The notes under the pieces: model-generated
Databases searched by the model: none
Told to the model about the DNA's origin: nothing
The model's input: the letters and a program-made list of their open reading frames with translations, nothing else
Assembly: GCF_001635455.1 (NCBI RefSeq)
Contig: NZ_LWEH01000013.1
Location: forward strand, 1 to 64,000
Length of the DNA stretch: 64,000 nt
Reading direction: 5' to 3'
Source: Vibrio sp. HI00D65
GTDB taxonomy: Bacteria; Pseudomonadota; Gammaproteobacteria; Enterobacterales; Vibrionaceae
Position numbers and translations under genes: made by a program
Part shown: positions 25,481 through 34,756 of the stretch, in pieces
Layout of the letters: every line of letters begins with the position of its first letter
Position numbering within the stretch: the first letter of the stretch is position 1

Positions 25481-27022
25481 ATGGTTACGTACTCAAGTTT
25501 TGTGGTGATTGCCCTTTATGTGCTAATTACCTTATTTATCAGCTACTTAGTTAATAAGCGCTATAGCGGTGGTGGCGATTTTTCAACTGGTGGGAAACAA
25601 TTTGGTTGGTTTACGGCAGGTGTGTCGATTCTTGCAACCTACATCAGTGCGATGACGTTCGTGGGTATGCCTGGCTGGGTTTATAGCTCTGGTATGGAAG
25701 CGATGAGCGTTCATTTGAATTACCCAATAGTGATCTTTTTTGCTGTGGTTTTCTTTGTTCCTGTCTTTTACAAGCTTGGCCTGACTTCAATTTATGAATA
25801 CCTAGAGCACCGCTTCGGCGTTGTTGCTCGTACGATTAACTCCATCGTATTTATTGTGGTTCAATGTATTTCTGCAGGTGTCATTTTGTATGCAGTAGCG
25901 CTGATCTTAGTACAAGTGCTACCCATCGGGATTTCTGGAGCAATTATTTATATCAGCCTGTTCACCGCTCTTTATACCTATGCTGGTGGTATCTCAACCG
26001 TAATATGGACCGACATGCTGCAGTCGACAGTATTGATTATCGGTAGCATAGCGATCTTCGGCCTATTACTGATGAAGATTGATGCGGGGGAGGTGTTGTC
26101 TCCTGAGCATCTGAATATTATTAACCTCGAATTTGACCTAGGTGTCGACACCACATTGTGGGCAGGCGTGGTGGCAGTGAGTTTTTTACACTTGAGTGTG
26201 TATGGCACTAACCAATTGATTATTCAAAGAACGCTGGCGACAAAGGATGTGACAACCGCACAGAAATCTATGTTGTTGTGTGGCTACGGCGCCTTCTTCA
26301 TCTACCTATTTTTTGCGGTAATGGGCGTGTTGCTAAGCGTCTTCTACCAAGACAATAGTTTTGAAAACAGTAATGAAGTGATTCTCGATTTTGTGTTTAA
26401 CCACACCAATCCAATCATTGTCGGTTTAGTGATTGCTGCGTTATCGGCTGCCGCTATGTCGACTCTCGACTCGACGTACAACTCTATGGCAACCGTCGCA
26501 ACGTTCGATTTTTATAAGCGCTTTTTCCGTAAATCCGCCTCCGATGCACACTATGAATCGGTAGCAAGAAAGATGAGCCTTGTTGCCGCAGCGTCAGTAG
26601 TTGTTCCTGCTTTGCTGGCTGTTTCAAATGAGTCAGTGCTTAAAACCATTGCTAGCCTGACTTCAATTTTTGTTGGTATTCGTCTTGGCTCTTTCATCCT
26701 TGGGCTGTTTTTCAAGAAAGCGAATGAGAAGGGGGTGATTGCCGGCAGCATAGGCAGTGTGGTTGTGGTGTTTATTGCCAAATACAGTGGTATTTCTTGG
26801 CCTTGGTTTGCACTGATTGGCACCGTCGTTTTTCTCGTTTTTGGCGTTATCGTGAGCCGCTTCTTTGGTGAAGTTACTCAACAACAGAATGAATTTATCG
26901 CTAAGCAAAAGCATTTTTTCGCTAAGCCTACCGCGAGTCACTACGGCTTGTTGGTGTTTGCCGTAGTGACGATTGTTGCTTGCACTGTTATCCCTGATTG
27001 GCTTTATGCCGCTCTTTCTTAA
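25481..27022 (+). CDS. Sodium:solute symporter (SSS family)
   Basis: This 513-residue protein has about thirteen membrane segments. It has the SSS-family opening with the GGGDFSTGGKQFGWFTAGVS stretch, then TYISAMTFVGMPGWVY and VIAALSAAAMSTLDSTYNSM, the last containing the conserved Ser/Thr residues near the Na2 site. It imports a solute with sodium. Solutes of the family range from sugars to carboxylates and amino acids. It is divergent from the MFS carrier and followed 25 bases later by the L-serine dehydratase gene, with which it probably shares a transcript. Confidence 0.85.
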   Translation: MVTYSSFVVIALYVLITLFISYLVNKRYSGGGDFSTGGKQFGWFTAGVSILATYISAMTFVGMPGWVYSSGMEAMSVHLNYPIVIFFAVVFFVPVFYKLGLTSIYEYLEHRFGVVARTINSIVFIVVQCISAGVILYAVALILVQVLPIGISGAIIYISLFTALYTYAGGISTVIWTDMLQSTVLIIGSIAIFGLLLMKIDAGEVLSPEHLNIINLEFDLGVDTTLWAGVVAVSFLHLSVYGTNQLIIQRTLATKDVTTAQKSMLLCGYGAFFIYLFFAVMGVLLSVFYQDNSFENSNEVILDFVFNHTNPIIVGLVIAALSAAAMSTLDSTYNSMATVATFDFYKRFFRKSASDAHYESVARKMSLVAAASVVVPALLAVSNESVLKTIASLTSIFVGIRLGSFILGLFFKKANEKGVIAGSIGSVVVVFIAKYSGISWPWFALIGTVVFLVFGVIVSRFFGEVTQQQNEFIAKQKHFFAKPTASHYGLLVFAVVTIVACTVIPDWLYAALS

Positions 27023-27047
27023 TTGACCGACTATTACTGGTATATCT

Positions 27048-28405
27048 ATGTTATCTATCTTTGATATCTACAAAATTGGTGTTGGACCTTCGAGTTCACA
27101 CACCAACGGCCCAATGATTGCGGGTTTTCATTTCACTCAATTAATCGCGGATAGAATCACAGAGGTGGTTCGCGTTCAGGTCGATCTTTATGGTTCACTG
27201 TCACTTACTGGTATCGGACACCACACTGATAGAGCGACTATTTTGGGTTTAGTGGGTAACAAACCAGATACGATTAAGATCACCAGTGCTAACCAAGCGA
27301 TGCGTCATGCTATCGACAGTGGTGAACTACAGCTAAGTGGTTGCCACAACATCGAATTTAACTACAAAACCGACATGCTATTTCATGAGGACAATCTACC
27401 TTTGCATGAAAATGGCATGATGATCACTGCATTCGACCAAGCTGGAAATGTGATTGTCGATGAAACCTATTACTCGATCGGTGGCGGTTTTATTGCAACG
27501 GCAGATGAATTGCAAAATGACACCAAAACTCAATCGGTTGAGGTGGCTTATCCTTTTAAAAATGCCGATGAAATGCTGCAACAAGCCGAAAAAAATGGCA
27601 TGAGCCTTGGTGGTATGATCCTGAAAAATGAGTCGGCTTTCCAAGATGCTGGTGCGATTGCGGAAAAGGCTGATCAGATCTGGCGAGTGATGGCACGTTG
27701 TATGGAGCGCGGTTTTGAAACCGAAGGCATTCTTGATGGTGGATTGAACGTAACTCGCCGAGCTCCAAACCTACTGAAGAAGTTGGAAGCGAATGCTGCG
27801 GTTGAGAACGATCCAATGGAAATCATGGATTGGATTAACTTATTTGCCTTTGCAGTAAGTGAAGAAAACGCAGCTGGCGGTCAGGTAGTCACATCTCCAA
27901 CCAATGGTTCGGCTGGCGTGATTCCAGCAGTGTTGATGTATTACCATCGCTTCATTAAAGAGTTGGATACTAAGCAGTTAAAAGACTTTTTAGCGGTATC
28001 GGGTGCGATCGGAATTTTGTACAAAACCAACGCTTCAATCTCAGGTGCCAAGGTGAAGTCGGCGTATCGTCTTCTATGGCGGCAGCGGGTTTAACGGCGC
28101 TGCGCGGTGGCAGCAACGAGCAGATTTGCATTGCCGCAGAAATCGCGATGGAGCACTCATTGGGTATGACGTGTGACCCAATTGGTGGTTTGGTACAAGT
28201 GCCGTGTATTGAGCGAAATGCAATGGGTGCGATGAAGGCGATTAATGCGTCTCGCATGGCACTGAAACGCAATAGTAAATCCTTGATCTCACTTGATAAG
28301 GTTATCGCGACCATGTACCAAACGGGTAAAGACATGAATAAGAAATATCGTGAGACCTCATTGGGCGGTTTAGCGCTAATTCATCTCGCGCATCCGTGTG
28401 AATAG
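27048..28405 (+). pseudogene. sdaA: L-serine dehydratase (serine ammonia-lyase), frameshifted by an internal deletion
   Basis: The first part (27048 on) encodes the normal start SIFDIYKIGVGPSSSHTNGP, the beta domain, and ENAAGGQVVTSPTNGSAG. The frame then runs out at 28094. The rest, in another frame up to 28405, encodes [15 protein letters not shown], then [20 protein letters not shown]. Comparison with the family's SGAEVGCQGEVG shows that about 13 bases are missing near 28049. This removes the Cys that binds the catalytic [4Fe-4S] cluster and shifts the frame. The other two cluster cysteines remain in the second part. The enzyme turns L-serine into pyruvate and ammonia, and this copy should be dead. 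Confidence 0.9.
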
Positions 28406-28464
28406 AGAGGCAGCTCAGTCTCAAGCCTTTCTGAGGCAGATACTCTTATAAGTAAGACAACAAA

Positions 28465-28495
28465 AAGCCCAGTCGCATTATCGCTGACTGGGCTT
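28465..28495 (-). terminator. Terminator for the Lrp-family gene
   Basis: AAGCCCAGTC and GACTGGGCTT form a perfect ten-pair stem. On the minus strand it is followed by TTTGTTG, and the stem itself ends in TT. It lies between convergent genes and may work for both. Confidence 0.8.
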
Positions 28496-28511
28496 CTAAG
28501 TTTTCAATCCA

Positions 28512-28997
28512 CTAATCTTGCAGTGGCAGTTGGTAGCTGTTTTTAAGCTCCTTCACTGAAATGTTAGATTGAATTGCACTGACGCCTTTCACTCGTCGAA
28601 TTGAGCTGATTCGCTCAAAATACTCTTCCAGATCTCTCGCCAAAACCTGAATCATGTAATCGGCACCGCCTGCAATGCAGTGACACATGGTGATCCAGTC
28701 TGTCACTGCGACAAATTCTTCAAAAGGCTCGGTGTTTTCAACCTCATGGTTACCGAGTGTCACTAGGGTAAAACCTGCCACATGAAGCCCTAGCTTTTTG
28801 CGATTAAGCTGCGCGGTATAGCCATCAATATAGCCCGTCTCTTCCATGCGTTTCCAACGACGCCAGCAAGGTGTTTCACTCAGGTTGACCTTCTCGGCAA
28901 GCTTGCTGTTACTCATGCGCCCATCTTTTTGGATATGTCCAAGAATGGCAATATCCGTATCATCTAGCACTTCATTGGTGGATTCTTTCACTTTCAT
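28512..28997 (-). CDS. Lrp/AsnC-family transcriptional regulator
   Basis: This 161-residue protein has a helix-turn-helix (DTDIAILGHIQKDGRMSNSK, then LAEKVNLSETPCWRRWKRME) and a C-terminal RAM ligand domain (LHVAGFTLVTLGNH, MCHCIAGGADYMIQVLARDL). Such proteins respond to amino acids. It is divergent from a LysE-family exporter gene at 29118, the usual arrangement for an amino acid exporter and its sensor. Confidence 0.92.
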   Translation of the reverse strand: MKVKESTNEVLDDTDIAILGHIQKDGRMSNSKLAEKVNLSETPCWRRWKRMEETGYIDGYTAQLNRKKLGLHVAGFTLVTLGNHEVENTEPFEEFVAVTDWITMCHCIAGGADYMIQVLARDLEEYFERISSIRRVKGVSAIQSNISVKELKNSYQLPLQD

Positions 28998-29117
28998 GGT
29001 GTTTTTAGATAAATTCTGCTCAAATTTGATTTTATACTAGCGCATATAGCAATTTAATTCCTACTCGAATCGGTAAACTCTTCTCCCAATAACGTTTTAT
29101 TTACTAGGAGAGAAAGA

Positions 29118-29717
29118 ATGAGCGCTCAATTAATGCTAGCGTTCTTGTTGTTTTCAATATCGATTGGAATTACACCGGGAGCAGGAAACATTGCATTGCT
29201 TGGGATATCAAGCCGATATGGATTTGCGGCAACATTGCCTTTTGTCTCTGGTAACGCTTTTGGCATCATCATCATACTGGCGGGTTCAAGCGCTGGCTTA
29301 GTGAGCCTATTTACCCTTTACCCAGAGATCTACACGGTAATGAAATACCTTGGGGCGGCTTATTTACTGTTTATGGCGTGGTCGATTGCCAACATGGAAA
29401 TTGAGCAAGAAGAGTCGGTGAATCGCTCAGGATTTATGTCTGGTGTTTTGATTCAAGTTTTAAACCCGAAAGGGTGGATTGCTTCGCTGACCGTATTTTC
29501 TCAGTTCATCACCACACAGGCAGATTACCTGATTCAAGTGGTGACGATTACCACCATCATGGTGGGGACCGGTGTGTTGTGTATGTTGGTTTGGGCGTAT
29601 TGCGGCACTATGTTGCAGCGCCTTCTGCAATCACCAAAACAAATGGTGATGGTTAACCGCTGTTTGGGTGGAAGCCTAGCGTTAGTGGTTGCTTTTATGC
29701 TTTATCAACCAGCGTAG
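29118..29717 (+). CDS. LysE/RhtB family exporter
   Basis: This 199-residue membrane protein has about six segments. It begins with the family pattern FSISIGITPGAGNIALLGIS and has VLIQVLNPKGWIASLTVFSQF in the middle. AGGAGAG precedes the ATG. The neighbouring divergent Lrp-type regulator suggests amino acid export under feedback control. It is a different subgroup from the LysE protein at 8395, as it has A-G-N in place of P-N-N. Confidence 0.85.
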   Translation: MSAQLMLAFLLFSISIGITPGAGNIALLGISSRYGFAATLPFVSGNAFGIIIILAGSSAGLVSLFTLYPEIYTVMKYLGAAYLLFMAWSIANMEIEQEESVNRSGFMSGVLIQVLNPKGWIASLTVFSQFITTQADYLIQVVTITTIMVGTGVLCMLVWAYCGTMLQRLLQSPKQMVMVNRCLGGSLALVVAFMLYQPA

Positions 29718-29739
29718 AGCGTCTTTACCAAAGAAAAAA

Positions 29740-29765
29740 ACCACTCCTAAATCCATAGGAGTGGT
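29740..29765 (-). terminator. Terminator downstream of ahpF
   Basis: ACCACTCCT and AGGAGTGGT form a nine-pair stem. On the minus strand it is followed by TTTTTTCTTT, so it fits the end of the ahpC-ahpF unit. Confidence 0.8.
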
Positions 29766-29876
29766 GTCTAAATATCGACAAAGTCGTTAACGATAAACAG
29801 TCAGTTAATCATCACTAATAAGTTAATCTTAACTGATACGTTAACAAGGACACTTAAGGACAATTTGATTACAAGA

Positions 29877-31469
29877 TTAAGCGGTTTCAGCCACTTTAAC
29901 TGGAGCGGGGTTACGGATTAGGTGGTCAAATGCGCCTAGACTTGCTTTCGCACCTTCACCCATCGCAATGATGATCTGCTTGTAAGGTACTGTTGTTACA
30001 TCGCCTGCTGCAAACACACCTTTCATCGATGTTGCGCCATGAGCGTTAATCTCAATCTCACCGCGTGGTGAAAGCTCAACCTTCGAACCTTTCAACCATT
30101 CGCTGTTCGGCATCAGACCGATTTGAACGAAGATACCCGCAAGCTCAATCTGTTTAAGCTCTTCAGTGTTGCGGTCTTTGTATTCCAGGCCTGTTACGCG
30201 GTTTCCATCACCCAACACTTGTGTGGTTTGAGCCATTTTGATGATTTCGATGTTTGGCGTTGCGTTCGCTTTGTCGATAAGTACTTGGTCAGCACGTAGT
30301 GTGTCAGCAAACTCAAGCACGGTTACATGTTCCACAATACCTGCTAGGTCGATAGCCGCTTCGATGCCTGAGTTACCGCCACCGATAACCGCTGTTTTCT
30401 TACCTTTGAATAGTGGACCGTCACAGTGTGGGCAGTAAGCCACGCCTTTGTTGCGGTATTCTTGCTCACCCGGAACGTTCATTTCACGCCAGCGTGCACC
30501 TGTACTTGTGATAACGGATCGAGCTCGCAGTGTTGCGCCACTCTCTAATTCAACGTGGATGTAGCCGTCTTTCGTGTCTTCTGCAGCAATGATGTTGGCA
30601 GCACGCTGCTCAGTCATTACTTCTACGCCGTACTCTTTTACGTGCTCTTCTAGGCTAGCCACTAACTTAGGACCCGTCGTCGCTTTCACTGAAATAAAGT
30701 TCTCAATTGCCATGGTATCCATGACTTGGCCACCAAAGCGGTCTGCAACGACACCAGTGCGAATGCCTTTACGTGCTGCGTAGATAGCTGCTGAAGAACC
30801 AGCAGGGCCACCACCCACAACTAACACGTCAAATGGTGCTTGTTGGTTTAGGTTTGTTGCGTTCTTTTCCGCTGCGCCAGAGTCTACTTTATTAAGGATC
30901 TCAGCTAGTGACATACGGCCTTGACCGAATAGTTCACCATTAATGAATACACTTGGTACCGCCATGATATCGCGAGACTTCACTTCCTCTTGGAATGCTG
31001 CGCCATCAATCATAGTGGTCTTAATCAGCGGGTTAATCGCTGACATCATGTTGAATGCCTGAACCACTTCTGGACAATTTTGGCACGATAGTGAGATGAA
31101 AATCTCTACATTAAGCTCTTGATCTAATTCTTTTATTTGCTCGATTACGTCAGCTTCAAGCTTGATAGGGTGACCACCACTATGAAGCAGTGCCAGTACC
31201 AGTGACGTGAACTCGTGACCCATTGGTAAACCGGCGAAACCGATCGCAGTACCTTTCTCTTGGTTCACTACCTGCATGATAGGGCTACGCGTGCTTGCGC
31301 TATCATCGCGAGTTACTTCAATTTTATCGGTTAAAGATGCGATGTCATTTGCTAGGCCTTGGAGTTTGTGTGCGGTATCGCTGTCATCTAGGCTCAGTAC
31401 TAACTGAACATTGGTTTTTAAGTTTTCTAGGTATGCTTTTAGCTGCTGCTTCATTGCTTGATCTAACAT
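29877..31469 (-). CDS. ahpF: Alkyl hydroperoxide reductase subunit F
   Basis: This flavoprotein of about 530 residues recycles AhpC using NAD(P)H. It has an N-terminal tandem thioredoxin-like region with the redox pair CQNC ([15 protein letters not shown]). A thioredoxin-reductase-like part follows, with the FAD motif [20 protein letters not shown], the redox pair CPHC ([12 protein letters not shown]), the NAD(P) motif [17 protein letters not shown] and the C-terminal FAD motif [17 protein letters not shown] longer frame reaches 31559, but its first 30 residues do not fit the family. The ATG at 31469 ([10 protein letters not shown]) is the likely start. It lies about 200 bases after ahpC, with a hairpin between. 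Confidence 0.95.
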   Translation of the reverse strand: MLDQAMKQQLKAYLENLKTNVQLVLSLDDSDTAHKLQGLANDIASLTDKIEVTRDDSASTRSPIMQVVNQEKGTAIGFAGLPMGHEFTSLVLALLHSGGHPIKLEADVIEQIKELDQELNVEIFISLSCQNCPEVVQAFNMMSAINPLIKTTMIDGAAFQEEVKSRDIMAVPSVFINGELFGQGRMSLAEILNKVDSGAAEKNATNLNQQAPFDVLVVGGGPAGSSAAIYAARKGIRTGVVADRFGGQVMDTMAIENFISVKATTGPKLVASLEEHVKEYGVEVMTEQRAANIIAAEDTKDGYIHVELESGATLRARSVITSTGARWREMNVPGEQEYRNKGVAYCPHCDGPLFKGKKTAVIGGGNSGIEAAIDLAGIVEHVTVLEFADTLRADQVLIDKANATPNIEIIKMAQTTQVLGDGNRVTGLEYKDRNTEELKQIELAGIFVQIGLMPNSEWLKGSKVELSPRGEIEINAHGATSMKGVFAAGDVTTVPYKQIIIAMGEGAKASLGAFDHLIRNPAPVKVAETA

Positions 31470-31590
31470 AATCGTGCCTGCTCTTAAATTCTGTGTCGTG
31501 GTATTGACCAATACCTTCTTGCTGAAAAAGGAAAATAAAAAGGGGGCGCAAGTCGGCAAATTGAATGTGGTGTTGCTGCTTTGAAAGGGT

Positions 31591-31630
31591 GGCGCGCAAC
31601 TGCCCTTTAGGAGGGAGGCCGAAGCGCGCC
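31591..31630 (-). repeat. GC-rich inverted repeat between ahpC and ahpF
   Basis: GGCGCGC (31591-31597) and GCGCGCC (31624-31630) are exact inverted copies around a 26-base loop. The base composition stands out from its surroundings. It may be a partial terminator or processing site giving more ahpC than ahpF mRNA. Confidence 0.45.
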
Positions 31631-31670
31631 TGTAGAACCGTTTGATTTGTTCTTTTTAGATAGGCATAGA

Positions 31671-32228
31671 TTAAATCTTACCTACTAGGTCCAGAGATGG
31701 TGCTAGAGTCTCTTCGCCTTCTTTCCATTTAGCTGGGCAAACTTCACCTGGGTTAGCCGCTACGTATTGTGCTGCTTTAACCTTGCGTAGTAGGTCTTCA
31801 GCGTCACGACCGATACCTTCAGCAGTGATTTCCATTGCTTGGATAATGCCTTCTGGGTCGATTAGGAACGTAGCACGGTCTGCTAGGCCTTGACCTTCAC
31901 GCATTACGTTGAAGTTGTTTGTGATAGTGCCTGTTTGGTCACCTACCATGAAGTATTCGATAGTGCCGATTTTGTCAGAAGTATCGTGCCATGCTTTGTG
32001 AGAGAAATGAGTGTCAGTTGATACTGAGTAAACTTCTACACCGCGAGATTGAAGCTCTGCGTATTTTTCTTGTAGGTCAACTAGCTCAGTTGGGCATACG
32101 AAAGTGAAGTCTGCTGGGTAGAAGAAGAACACTGCCCACTTGCCTTTAACGTCTTGCTCAGTGATTTCTACGAACTCGCCGTTTTTGAATGCTGTTGCGT
32201 TGAATGGTTTGATTTCTGTATTGATCAT
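31671..32228 (-). CDS. ahpC: Alkyl hydroperoxide reductase subunit C (2-Cys peroxiredoxin)
   Basis: This 185-residue peroxiredoxin has the peroxidatic cysteine C45 in [18 protein letters not shown] and the resolving cysteine C164 in [10 protein letters not shown]. It reduces hydrogen peroxide, organic peroxides and peroxynitrite in the cytoplasm, and is regenerated by AhpF, encoded next. A near-perfect OxyR operator lies about 85 bases upstream, so expression should rise on peroxide stress. Confidence 0.96.
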   Translation of the reverse strand: MINTEIKPFNATAFKNGEFVEITEQDVKGKWAVFFFYPADFTFVCPTELVDLQEKYAELQSRGVEVYSVSTDTHFSHKAWHDTSDKIGTIEYFMVGDQTGTITNNFNVMREGQGLADRATFLIDPEGIIQAMEITAEGIGRDAEDLLRKVKAAQYVAANPGEVCPAKWKEGEETLAPSLDLVGKI

Positions 32229-32313
32229 GTTTGGATTCTCTTTCTAATTTGTAGTGTTTAACGCTATCCCGCGTCGATGGAGATATATTGCATCCGCACC
32301 GAAAATTAGTGAA

Positions 32314-32350
32314 ATCGGACATTTCTATAGATTCAATAGGTGATTCCTAT
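32314..32350 (-). promoter_or_regulatory. OxyR operator upstream of ahpC
   Basis: The four-part pattern ATAG-N7-CTAT-N7-ATAG-N7-CTAT is met at 15 of 16 defined bases: ATCG (32314-32317), CTAT (32325-32328), ATAG (32336-32339), CTAT (32347-32350), each separated by exactly seven bases. This is the tetramer site of OxyR. It lies in the ahpC promoter region and might also affect the divergent VOC gene at 32668. Confidence 0.88.
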
Positions 32351-32540
32351 CTTTGAAAGGAGAAAGTTATCGACAAAAGCTATCAAACGTCGGCAACACC
32401 TAATTTGAGTGACTATGCTCGTTAGGTTGTTCTCTACATTAGGCTTATCTCTATTAGCGTGAGCGCCTATGTATAGTGTGAGTATCTATGTAGCGTTTCT
32501 TGAAGTGGGTTAAGATCTTATTGGGGTTCTTGATAACATA

Positions 32541-32571
32541 AAATTATCATTAATATAATTTATGATAATTT
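32541..32571. repeat. Inverted repeat in the VOC gene promoter region
   Basis: AAATTATCAT (32541-32550) and ATGATAATTT (32562-32571) are exact inverted copies around an 11-base AT-rich centre. Each arm contains a Fur-like half-site (ATGATAAT), but the overall match to a Fur box is weak. Confidence 0.45.
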
Positions 32572-32667
32572 CATTTAATTGGTTTGTCTCCATATACTCT
32601 CTCCATCGAAACGAAATACAGAAGCTGAGCTTCGAAAGTACAGAATTAAGAAGAATTGGAGAAAGTT

Positions 32668-33159
32668 ATGAAAATGAATCACGTAGGCATCATGGTTGGT
32701 GATATGGACCAAGCAGTAGAGTTCTACACAAAGGCTCTAGGTCTAAGAGTTGTAATGAACAACACTAAAGTGATGGAAGAACGCGAATCTGCAATCGGCC
32801 GCATGTGTATCGCTGTATTTGGTGAAGGCTTCAAAGGCTTCAACATTGCTCACCTAGTAACTTCAGACGGTATCGGTGTTGAGCTATTCGAAATGGTTGA
32901 CCGCCAGGAGCGTCACGAAGTAGATTTCTCTCGTTTAGGTATTTTCCACTTCTGTCTGCAGCTTCCAAAAGAGCAATTTGATTCAGCTATCAAACGTGTA
33001 GAAGAGTTTGGCGGTAAAGTACGCATGGACATTCACCGTTATCACCCAGAAGACGAGCTAAAACAAGCACAAATGGTTTACCTAGAAGACCCGTTTGGCA
33101 ACCTATTCGAATTCTACTCTCACTCATACGAAGATACGTACGCGACAGATTACGAGTAA
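32668..33159 (+). CDS. VOC superfamily (glyoxalase/dioxygenase fold) protein
   Basis: This 163-residue protein starts MNHVGIMVGDMDQAVEFYTK and contains GIFHFCLQLPKEQFDSAIKR and DPFGNLFEFYSHS. It thus has the paired beta-alpha-beta modules and the His and Glu metal ligands of VOC enzymes (lactoylglutathione lyase-like, extradiol dioxygenases, resistance proteins). The exact reaction is unknown. The ATG at 32668, with GGAGA ahead, is preferred to the TTG at 32656. It is divergent from ahpC and ends in a strong terminator. Confidence 0.8.
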   Translation: MKMNHVGIMVGDMDQAVEFYTKALGLRVVMNNTKVMEERESAIGRMCIAVFGEGFKGFNIAHLVTSDGIGVELFEMVDRQERHEVDFSRLGIFHFCLQLPKEQFDSAIKRVEEFGGKVRMDIHRYHPEDELKQAQMVYLEDPFGNLFEFYSHSYEDTYATDYE

Positions 33160-33195
33160 TCGCCTTTAAGGTAGAAAACCTAAACACCCCCAAAG

Positions 33196-33225
33196 AGGAT
33201 TGGTAGAGATACCAATCCTTTTTTG
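33196..33225 (+). terminator. Terminator after the VOC gene
   Basis: AGGATTGGTA and TACCAATCCT form a perfect ten-pair stem with loop GAGA, followed by TTTTTT. Confidence 0.93.
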
Positions 33226-33550
33226 TAGCTTGAACTCACATAGATTCGATTCAAGCGGTTACTAAGTTACCTATGCTGGTTAGATAATTAAATATTGTTA
33301 ATTTTAGAATTATCAATGAAATCAGAGAGCGCAGTAATTACTTTCTTCGTGATTTAATGAGGTATTTTACACCATAACTTGGTTTTTTTTACCATCCGTT
33401 TTGTTTATTTGACTTTTAAATCACTATAGATCGTTGATAGATATGAGATATACGTTGGTACGCAAATTGATTACGAATAAGCCTTTTAGTCAAGAATGTA
33501 GCGTTTATTAAACGCCTAGTTACTCACTTTAGGTATTACGAGGTTTTTCG
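33226..33550. other. AT-rich intergenic region before the serine hydrolase
   Basis: No gene or convincing RNA is seen in these 325 bases. An imperfect repeat ATTGTTAAT/ATTATCAAT near 33293-33316 is the only structure noted. The promoter of the serine hydrolase presumably lies here. Confidence 0.4.
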
Positions 33551-34756
33551 ATGATTAATAATCGACTTTTTGTATCAATATTTCTTTTTTTTAGCGTAAC
33601 TTTTTCGTTTCTAGTTCCTGCTGAGACTCTTACAACTGGAAAAGATATAAAAATATTAGAGAAGGGCTCAAGTGTTACAAGTAGAGAAGAGTTTGCATTA
33701 GATACTAGCAGTATTATTTCAGCCATGACCTCTTATAAAGTGCCAGCTGTGAGCTTTGCGGTTATAGAGAACAACGAGATCGCTAGAGCTGATGCAATAG
33801 GCTACATAAATAGTAGTGGATCGAAAGAAGTCGATGTAAACACATTATTTCAAGCTGGATCAATATCAAAATCTATTTTTGCAATTCTTGCTTTAAGTTT
33901 AGTTGATAGTGGACTCATTGATTTAGATGACAATGTCGAGCCATTTCTTGGAAATTGGCGTATACCAAACCCTAAAAATCATCAAAATGATGATGTGACC
34001 TTACGGACAATATTGAGTATGTCATCTGGTTTGGGTGTTGGTGGGTATTTTGGCTACTCTCCTGGAGAGTCAATACCGAGTCTTCTCGAAACTCTGGGTG
34101 GTAAAGAACCTGCAAATAGTAAGCCTGTTGTGTTAACACAAAAGCCTACCACCGCGTATGAGTATTCGGGCGGTGGCTATCAGGTTGTTCAGTTAATTAC
34201 TGAGAATATCAGTCAAATGACTGCTCAAAGAGCTGCTAATAAGTTTATTTTTGAGCCGCTTGCGATGTTCAATTCAAGTTATGCTCAACCCACATATGAT
34301 AATTTAGCCAACGCGGCTCAAGCAACTGATAGTGATGGTAAGGCATTTCCATATCAGTGGAGAGTTTATCCTGAATATGCAGCTGCTGGCCTTTGGAGCA
34401 CACCTACTGATATTGGCAAGTTTATCATATCAATTAATAAAGCTTATAGAGGGTCTAATAAACAAATCGTTAGCCCTTTACTTGCAAGGCAATCTCTTTC
34501 TCGTCAGAAAAATACACCTTATGGATTAGGCTTTGTAGTGAAGGGCCAAGGTGATAACCTTCATTTTATGAAGCTGGGCCAGAACTCGGGTTACCAAGGT
34601 TGGCTAGTTGGACTACCGAACACAGGTCAAGGCGCTGTGATTATGACAAATTCTGATAATGGAAGAGACCTCGCTCAAGCTCTAATTTATTCGATTGCTG
34701 AAACTTATCACTGGCCGATCGTTGGTCAGCTTGAAGATGCTTGGATGATAAAATAG
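33551..34756 (+). CDS. Exported serine hydrolase of the class C beta-lactamase / PBP4-like family
   Basis: This 401-residue protein has a signal peptide (ends near LVPAE). The beta-lactamase-fold catalytic motif S-x-x-K is at S104-I-S-K107 (FQAGSISKSIF), and a Y-S-G motif is at 205-207 (YEYSGGGYQ) where class C enzymes have Y-A-N. The third motif region GQNSGYQGWLVG replaces K-T-G. This pattern is that of the broad serine-hydrolase/esterase group, so penicillin resistance should not be assumed. The gene is visibly richer in A and T than its neighbours and stands alone with long non-coding flanks, so it may have been acquired. Confidence 0.82.
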   Translation: MINNRLFVSIFLFFSVTFSFLVPAETLTTGKDIKILEKGSSVTSREEFALDTSSIISAMTSYKVPAVSFAVIENNEIARADAIGYINSSGSKEVDVNTLFQAGSISKSIFAILALSLVDSGLIDLDDNVEPFLGNWRIPNPKNHQNDDVTLRTILSMSSGLGVGGYFGYSPGESIPSLLETLGGKEPANSKPVVLTQKPTTAYEYSGGGYQVVQLITENISQMTAQRAANKFIFEPLAMFNSSYAQPTYDNLANAAQATDSDGKAFPYQWRVYPEYAAAGLWSTPTDIGKFIISINKAYRGSNKQIVSPLLARQSLSRQKNTPYGLGFVVKGQGDNLHFMKLGQNSGYQGWLVGLPNTGQGAVIMTNSDNGRDLAQALIYSIAETYHWPIVGQLEDAWMIK

